A DNA stretch of 10,863 nt from Clostridiales bacterium (GTDB lineage Bacteria; Bacillota; Sulfobacillia; UBA995): assembly GCA_003517845.1 (NCBI GenBank), contig DOZU01000001.1, forward strand, positions 1 through 10,863, given 5' to 3'. Position 1 is the stretch's first letter. Each line of letters opens with the position of its first letter. A model generated the notes under the pieces. It was not told the origin of the DNA. It ran no database searches and was given only the letters and a program-made list of their open reading frames with translations. Below are positions 6,981-10,863 of the stretch, one piece after another. Position numbers and translations under genes: made by a program.

Positions 6981-6989
6981 TGGTATGAT
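6981..6989 (+). promoter_or_regulatory. Extended -10 promoter of the Gx-transporter operon
   Basis: TG-G-TATGAT: -10 hexamer with 5 of 6 matches (6984-6989) plus the TGn extension. No clear -35 lies at 17 bp, where the strong hairpin ends. The predicted start is near 6996, about 38 nt before the ATG at 7034. Confidence 0.55.
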
Positions 6990-7033
6990 GTAGGGGACGT
7001 CGGGGTAGGCATCGCCGGGAGGGGAGGTCCAGG

Positions 7034-7606
7034 ATGGGCCTGACCGGTCGGACTGCCGGCACGACCCGGGCGAGCCGTCTCACCCGGCTGGCCTTCCTGG
7101 GGGCGGTCGGCTCAGCCATATACGCGCTGGAGTACGCCCTGCCCATGAGTCACCTCGTGCCAGGTGCCAAGCCCGGACTCGCCAACCTGGCGACGATGCT
7201 CGCCCTGGTGCTCGGCGGTCCCGCCGATGCCCTCTTCTTGGCCGTGGCCCGGGTGATGTTCGGGCATGTCCTGATGGGCAGTTTCCTGTCGATCAACCAT
7301 GCGCTCGGGCTGTCGGGGAGCGTCGTCGCCGCCCTGGTCATGCTGGTCATGCTGGTCAGGGGGCGGGGGGATGCCGGTCGCGGCAGTCTCTTGCGCGCGG
7401 GGGTTGCCGGCGGAATTGCCCATAGCCTGGCCCGCGTGGTGATGGCCGGCTGGCTGTTGGGTCAGCCGCTCGGCGCGGCGGACTATGTCTACCCGGCGCT
7501 GCTCGGAGCGGTGGTGGGAGCCCTGGTCGGCGCGGCCACCGCCGGCTGTTGCCGGCGGATCATCGCGGCGCGGATGGGGGGGCTGACGAATTGGCGTTCC
7601 GCCTGA
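7034..7606 (+). CDS. Gx transporter family membrane protein (Hpre_diP_synt_I; EetB-like)
   Basis: Integral membrane protein of 190 residues with about five or six hydrophobic segments, of the family often labelled heptaprenyl diphosphate synthase component I. That label is doubtful: the fold resembles small ECF-type substrate-binding subunits. The diagnostic PGAKPGLANLATMLAL stretch (about residues 42-57) and the Gly-rich membrane helices support the call. The ATG at 7034 follows GGGGAGG (7021-7027) at 6 nt. It overlaps the next gene, a NusG-domain-II protein, a pairing widely conserved in Firmicutes and, to my knowledge, seen as EetB/EetA in flavin-based extracellular electron transfer loci. 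Residues about 101-109 come from a tandem 9-bp repeat. The transported substrate is unknown. Confidence 0.88.
   Translation: MGLTGRTAGTTRASRLTRLAFLGAVGSAIYALEYALPMSHLVPGAKPGLANLATMLALVLGGPADALFLAVARVMFGHVLMGSFLSINHALGLSGSVVAALVMLVMLVRGRGDAGRGSLLRAGVAGGIAHSLARVVMAGWLLGQPLGAADYVYPALLGAVVGALVGAATAGCCRRIIAARMGGLTNWRSA
7334..7360 (+). repeat. Three in-frame tandem 9-bp units inside the Gx-transporter gene
   Basis: CTGGTCATG (7334-7342), CTGGTCATG (7343-7351) and CTGGTCAGG (7352-7360, one change) encode LVM-LVM-LVR in a membrane helix. The unit length is a multiple of three, so copy changes would lengthen or shorten the helix without a frameshift. Confidence 0.75.
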
Positions 7607-7968
7607 CCCGGGGGGATGGCGTGGTCCTGGTAGTGGTTGCGGCCGTCGCCGTCGGTGCCTGGCTGGGAATCACGCTGCGTCCCGTCCCGGCGGGGGCGGA
7701 GGTGGTGGTCATCGTGGGCGATCAGGCCCCACGGGCTTTCCCGCTGGGCGAGGATCGATGGATCGAACTCGTGGGGCCGCGCGGTCCTGCCGCGGTGGAG
7801 ATCCGGGACGGGCGGGTGAGGATCGCCAGCTCCGACTGTCCGGACGCGGGGTGGCATGCCCACTGGCTTGCTCGGCCCGGCAGCCTGATCTGCGTCCCCA
7901 ATCGGTTGATCGTCAAGCTGGCGGCGGGCGATGGGACGGGCTCCGACCCCGACGCGACCACTCGTTGA
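7591..7968 (+). CDS. NusG domain II-containing protein (EetA-like), membrane-anchored
   Basis: 125-residue protein with a short basic N-terminus (MAFRLTRGD), one membrane helix (about 11-29) and an extracytoplasmic NusG_II domain ending in SSDCPDAGW...GSLICVPNRLIVKL. Cys83 and Cys101 are the outer conserved cysteines. The middle Cys usually found a few residues after CPD is absent, replaced by a WHAHW segment (88-92) two residues shorter than usual. TTG at 7591 is chosen because it gives the family-typical N-terminus; it overlaps the Gx gene by 16 bp, and a G-rich stretch (7575-7582) precedes it. GTG 7621 would cut into the helix, and the longer ATG 7549 frame adds a non-membrane tail. Despite the name it is not a transcription factor; roles in flavin or electron transfer at the membrane are inferred from its neighbours. 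Confidence 0.8.
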   Translation: MAFRLTRGDGVVLVVVAAVAVGAWLGITLRPVPAGAEVVVIVGDQAPRAFPLGEDRWIELVGPRGPAAVEIRDGRVRIASSDCPDAGWHAHWLARPGSLICVPNRLIVKLAAGDGTGSDPDATTR

Positions 7969-8005
7969 ACGGAACCGCCGGTCGCATGATGGAGGACGTT
8001 GCCGG

Positions 8006-10024
8006 GTGAGGGAATCGACGCGGTTAGTCCACACCGCCTGTCCGATGAACTGCTGGGATGGCTGCGCCTGGCTGGTCGAGGTTGCCGGCGGCCAGGTTCG
8101 GGCGGTAAGCGGCGTCCCCGACCACGAGATCACCCGCGGGTTCTTGTGCCCCAAAGCCCAGTATTACCTGGAACGGCACCGTTCGCCGCGGAGGCTCCGT
8201 ACGCCGCTTCGCCGGAGCGGCAGCGGCTGGCGGGAAATCAGCTGGGATGCCGCCCTTGACGAACTCGCGGGACGCATCGGGAAGGCCCGCCAGGAGACAG
8301 GATCGGAGTCGATCCTGAGCTACACGGATGCGGGTTCCTTGGGCCTGCTGAAAGGGCTGGATCGGCGTTTCTGGAACCTGTTCGGGCCCATCACCGTACC
8401 TGCGGGAAGCCTGTGCTGGTCGGCGGGTCTGGCCGCCCAGGAGGCCGACTTCGGCGCCAACCTGGCTCACGACCCCACCGATCACGCTAACAGCCGCTTT
8501 TTGCTGATCTGGGGACGGAATCCCCTCGACACCAATGTCCATCTGTGGCCCTTCGTGCAGAAGGCCCAGGAGGGTGGCGCGCGGGTGGTCGTCATCGATC
8601 CGGTGGCGACGCGTACCGCCGCCCAGGCCGACCTGCATCTGGCACCCCGCCCGGGTTCGGACCTTGCTTTGGCCCTGGCGATGGGCCAGGCGGTGATCGA
8701 GGCGGGGATGGTGAGCGAGGACTTTCTGGGGGCGCGAGTCCGCGGCTTCGAGGATTACCGGCGGCTATGCGATGGTTACCCGCCGGAACGAGCCGAGGCG
8801 CTCACCGGCTTGCGGGCCACCGTCATCCGGGAACTCGCGCAGGAGTACGCCCGGCGCGCGCCGGCGGCCATCCTGCTGGGGTACGGCTTGCAGCGCCATC
8901 CGGCAGGCGGGGCCACCGTGCGGGCCATCGACGCCTTGGCCGCCATCACCGGCAACATCGGCGTCCCCGGGGGAGGGGTCGCCTACGCCACGGGCTTCGT
9001 GACCTCGAGTTTCGCCGACCTTGGCGGGCGTCCGGCGCCGCACCGGGGAGTGCCCAGAGCCAAGCTCGGCCCCATGCTCCGGGAACTCGACGACCCGCGG
9101 ATCAGCGTGGGCATCGTGGCGCGGGCCAATCCGGCAGCGCAGCTTCCGCGCACCGCGGCGGCGATGGAAGCCCTGCTATCCATTGACTTCTTGGCCGTAG
9201 TCGATTTCGAGTTGACCGACACCGCGGAATTGGCCGACCTCGTGCTTCCGGCTTCCACCAGCTTCGAGGGAGAAGACGTGTACGCCTGCGCCTGGCACAA
9301 CTACCTGACCTACGGGGAGCAGGCGGTGGAGCCCGCCCCTGGCTGCCGCTCGGATCTGGAGATTTACGCCGGCCTGGCCGATCGGCTGGGGCTGGGCGAT
9401 GGTTTTGGGTCCCGGAGGTCCCCCCGCGATTGGATCGAGGAGGCCCTGCGTCCTCTGGCGGCGTGGGGGCTCGGCCCGGACAGCCTGCGCGGCCGGTCCG
9501 CGCGCCATCCGGCGGCCCCCCTGGTGCCCTGGCAGGATGGGAGATTCCTCACCGCTAGCGGGAAGATGGAACTGATCGGCCCCGGGTATAGCCCGCTTCC
9601 TGATTGCCCGGCCGATACCCGTTTCCCCTTCCGGCTGATCACTCCCCAGCACCGGTTGAGCATCCATTCGCAGTTCTACGACCGCGTACAAACCGCTCTG
9701 GGGCAGCAACCGGAGGGTGCTCCGGTGGTGCTGGTGAACGATCGGGTCGCCCGACAACTCGCCCTGCGCCCGGGCGCGGGGATCAGCGTGGTCTCGCCCT
9801 GGGGTCGACTGGCCTGCCGGATCAAGCCGATGCGCGGTCTCAATCCGGAGGCGCTGGTGATCTACTCCGGCGGCCGGGTAGGCCAGAGTTGCGCCAACAT
9901 CCTGACCCCCGACCGTCTGACCGATATCGGTCTGGGAGCTGCTTACTACGACTGCCCATGCCGCCTCGAAGCGGAGGACGTGGCCGCCGCTCGGCCTCCC
10001 CTGCCCGGGGACGCGACCCCTTGA
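8006..10024 (+). CDS. Molybdopterin (Mo/W-bisPGD)-dependent oxidoreductase, catalytic subunit
   Basis: DMSO-reductase superfamily enzyme, 672 residues, cytoplasmic (no Tat or Sec signal). An N-terminal [4Fe-4S] site is formed by C12-x3-C16-x3-C20-x27-C48, with Lys50 in the CPKA motif next to it. The likely metal ligand is Cys137 in AGSLCWSAG, the position of Cys140 in NapA and Cys141 in acetylene hydratase. Further family marks are IWGRNPLDTN, VVVIDPVATRTAAQAD, ANPAAQLP and TDTAELADLVLPAS with Glu soon after, and a C-terminal dinucleotide-binding domain beginning around RLITPQHRLSIHSQF. The GTG at 8006 follows GGAGG (7991-7995) at 10 nt and puts the first Cys at 12, as in relatives; the longer ATG 7931 frame overlaps the upstream gene without a ribosome site. 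It is 37 nt after the NusG-II gene, so probably the same operon. No Fe-S or membrane partner subunit is visible. The substrate is unknown; thiosulfate/polysulfide reductase, formate dehydrogenase and acetylene hydratase relatives are all possible. Confidence 0.93.
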   Translation: MRESTRLVHTACPMNCWDGCAWLVEVAGGQVRAVSGVPDHEITRGFLCPKAQYYLERHRSPRRLRTPLRRSGSGWREISWDAALDELAGRIGKARQETGSESILSYTDAGSLGLLKGLDRRFWNLFGPITVPAGSLCWSAGLAAQEADFGANLAHDPTDHANSRFLLIWGRNPLDTNVHLWPFVQKAQEGGARVVVIDPVATRTAAQADLHLAPRPGSDLALALAMGQAVIEAGMVSEDFLGARVRGFEDYRRLCDGYPPERAEALTGLRATVIRELAQEYARRAPAAILLGYGLQRHPAGGATVRAIDALAAITGNIGVPGGGVAYATGFVTSSFADLGGRPAPHRGVPRAKLGPMLRELDDPRISVGIVARANPAAQLPRTAAAMEALLSIDFLAVVDFELTDTAELADLVLPASTSFEGEDVYACAWHNYLTYGEQAVEPAPGCRSDLEIYAGLADRLGLGDGFGSRRSPRDWIEEALRPLAAWGLGPDSLRGRSARHPAAPLVPWQDGRFLTASGKMELIGPGYSPLPDCPADTRFPFRLITPQHRLSIHSQFYDRVQTALGQQPEGAPVVLVNDRVARQLALRPGAGISVVSPWGRLACRIKPMRGLNPEALVIYSGGRVGQSCANILTPDRLTDIGLGAAYYDCPCRLEAEDVAAARPPLPGDATP

Positions 10025-10036
10025 AGCGGCGGCCGA

Positions 10037-10546
10037 TCAACTCAGCAGTTCGACTCGGCGCAAGGCATGGACGAGGGGGATGGCGATCATCGCACTCCCT
10101 GCCGCCTGGACGAGGTTGCCGGGGAACTCCACCAGGGCCGCCCGATAGCCGAACAGGAAAGACCCTGCCAGGAAATAGCCGAAAACCATCCACAGCCCTC
10201 CGATCACCACGGCGGCCAGCACCGGCGCCGTGACCTTCCCCGAGGCGCGGAAAGCGCGATGGCCGAGCGAGCCCACGATGAAGCCTTCCAGCCCCTTGAT
10301 GACCAGGGTCCAGGGCGCCCAGATGTTCATGCCCAGCAGCAGGTTGGCCAGGGCTGAGCCGACGCCGCCGGCGAACAGCCCAAGGCGCGGTCCGGCGAGC
10401 AGCGCGGCCGTGAAGATCATGCTGTCGCCCACGTTGATGATGCCCTGGGTTGCGGGGACCGGCACGTTGACGGCCATCGTGACCACCGTGACCAGGGCGG
10501 TGAACAGGGCGGCCTGCGTCAGCCGACGGGCGGGGAAAGATTTCAT
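10037..10546 (-). CDS. ribU: ECF transporter S component, riboflavin-specific (RibU)
   Basis: Substrate-binding membrane subunit of an energy-coupling-factor importer, predicted to take up riboflavin (or FMN precursors) together with an EcfAAT module encoded elsewhere. 169 residues with about five or six membrane helices. N-terminal LTQAALFTALVTVVTMAV leads into VPVPATQGIINVGDS, then IWAPWTLVIKGLEGFIVG and, near the end, YRAALVEFPGNLVQAAGSA; the Lys-Gly-x-Glu and Glu-Phe-x-Gly-Asn patterns are usual in this group. Specificity rests mainly on the FMN riboswitch in its leader. The ATG at 10546 is 8 nt after AAGGAGG (minus strand). It converges on the molybdopterin enzyme gene with only 12 bp between stops and no hairpin in between. 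The encoded role parallels FmnA of flavin-based electron transfer systems. Confidence 0.93.
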   Translation of the reverse strand: MKSFPARRLTQAALFTALVTVVTMAVNVPVPATQGIINVGDSMIFTAALLAGPRLGLFAGGVGSALANLLLGMNIWAPWTLVIKGLEGFIVGSLGHRAFRASGKVTAPVLAAVVIGGLWMVFGYFLAGSFLFGYRAALVEFPGNLVQAAGSAMIAIPLVHALRRVELLS

Positions 10547-10551
10547 GACGA

Positions 10552-10591
10552 GCGCCTCCTTCCGGTCCGGGGCCAGGGGGGAGGGAGGCGC
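10552..10591 (-). promoter_or_regulatory. Shine-Dalgarno-sequestering hairpin of ribU
   Basis: On the minus strand, GCGCCTCC followed by CTCC (10591-10580) can pair with GGAAGGAGGCGC (10563-10552): 11 of 12 positions match, with one C-A mismatch and a 16-nt loop. The paired arm contains the whole AAGGAGG ribosome site of ribU. This is the expected off-state of a translation-controlling expression platform. A T-run typical of terminator control is absent. Confidence 0.7.
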
Positions 10592-10632
10592 GCACCAGAA
10601 TCCGCCGCCCTGTTCGGACGGCGGGCATGGTC

Positions 10633-10651
10633 AGAAGCGCCGGCGTCTTCT
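10633..10651 (-). promoter_or_regulatory. Candidate switching stem overlapping riboswitch P1
   Basis: AGAAG (minus strand, 10651-10647) can pair with CTTCT (10637-10633) through a bulged A and a CG/CG extension closing a CCGG loop. AGAAG lies in the 3' strand of the P1 helix, so this small stem and P1 cannot form together. A role in switching is inference only. Confidence 0.3.
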
Positions 10652-10784
10652 CCCAATCGGACTTTCACCGTCGGCTCCGGATTCGCACCGGCTCAACCGC
10701 TGAGGCTGACGGGCTCGTCCCCCTGGGGGGCATCACCGCCGGTCGGGAATTGGAGGTGGTACCTCCTCACCCTGCCCCGAAGAC
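10645..10784 (-). ncRNA. FMN riboswitch (RFN element)
   Basis: Complete RFN aptamer read on the minus strand. P1 is GTCTTC (10784-10779) with GAAGAC (10650-10645). After it come the conserved GGGGCAGGGTG, a GAGGT/ACCTC hairpin, AATTCCCGACCGGCGGTGAT, a variable CCCCC/GGGGG arm, GAGCCCGTCAGCC, GCCGGTGCGAATCCGGAGCC, GACGGTGAAAGTCCG and GGGAGAAGA. All junction signatures of the class are recognisable; the 3' junction reads CCGATTGGGAG where GGATGGGAG is usual. FMN binding is expected to shut off ribU, and the SD-masking hairpin downstream points to translational control. Confidence 0.96.
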
Positions 10785-10798
10785 CTGTATTCAACTCG

Positions 10799-10827
10799 AG
10801 TATAGGTCGGTCACCCGCCCTCGTCAA
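10799..10827 (-). promoter_or_regulatory. Sigma-A promoter of the riboswitch-ribU transcript
   Basis: Minus strand: -35 TTGACG (10827-10822, 5 of 6), a 17-bp spacer and -10 TATACT (10804-10799, 5 of 6). The start is predicted near 10792, a few bases before the aptamer begins at 10784. It is the best consensus promoter in the window. Nothing identifiable lies between it and the right edge (10828-10863). Confidence 0.85.
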
Positions 10828-10863
10828 GCGGAGAAGGTAAGTGGTGTGGTTGGCCTGTGATAA

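Noticed and set aside
7034..7606. Annotation as heptaprenyl diphosphate synthase component I
   Set aside because: The protein is a small multi-helix membrane protein without prenyl-synthase aspartate motifs. The family name is historical; a transporter-like role fits better.
7931..8005. Longer N-terminus for the molybdopterin enzyme
   Set aside because: The 25-residue extension is Arg-rich, overlaps the NusG-II gene, has no ribosome site and is not family-like. GTG 8006 has GGAGG at 10 nt.
9840..10628. 262-residue minus-strand open frame over ribU
   Set aside because: Out of frame with RibU, which has a clear membrane profile and ribosome site. The alternative is Arg/Gly/Pro-rich and also covers the untranslated leader.
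1..10863. CRISPR arrays, tRNA or rRNA genes, insertion sequences, prophage genes
   Set aside because: No regular spaced repeats, cloverleaf signatures, transposase or phage motifs were seen on either strand.

Overview
The window looks like chromosomal DNA of a high-GC, spore-forming Bacillota (Firmicute). The main evidence is a clear SigK-type sporulation sigma factor at 1890-2582. Supporting evidence is a YqeG-family phosphatase, a DegV fatty-acid-binding protein, a Gx-transporter/NusG-domain-II gene pair and an ECF-type riboflavin transporter under an FMN riboswitch. GTG and TTG starts with strong GGAGG-type ribosome binding sites also fit. I cannot name the genus; deep-branching high-GC lineages such as Symbiobacteria, Thermaerobacter relatives or Limnochordia are possible.

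Layout. 33-1629 (-): a family-5 ABC solute-binding lipoprotein whose permease partners are not in the window. 1630-1889: intergenic, with a REP-like inverted repeat and a candidate sigK promoter. 1890-2582 (+): sigK, whose 3' end overlaps by 38 bp the convergent alpha/beta hydrolase gene (2545-3345, -). From an extended -10 promoter at 3378-3386 a three-gene operon reads rightward: yqeG (HAD phosphatase), a type-4 prepilin peptidase overlapping it by ATGA, and an M20 amidohydrolase. Next, 6015-6884 (+) is a DegV protein, followed by two hairpins. A new transcription unit then starts at an extended -10 site (6981-6989): Gx transporter, NusG-domain-II protein and a Mo/W-bisPGD oxidoreductase. 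Convergent to it, the right end holds ribU (10037-10546, -) with its full leader: sigma-A promoter, FMN riboswitch and a hairpin that buries the Shine-Dalgarno sequence.

How the genes may work together. The right half is the most coherent part. The Gx-transporter/NusG-II pair resembles the EetB/EetA pair of flavin-based extracellular electron transfer loci. Here it sits with a molybdopterin oxidoreductase and an FMN-controlled riboflavin importer. This suggests, but does not prove, a flavin-linked redox module. The left half consists of housekeeping, sporulation and peptide/amide-catabolism genes. I see no CRISPR array, tRNA, rRNA, insertion sequence or phage gene. Most other long open frames are antisense by-products of high GC content.
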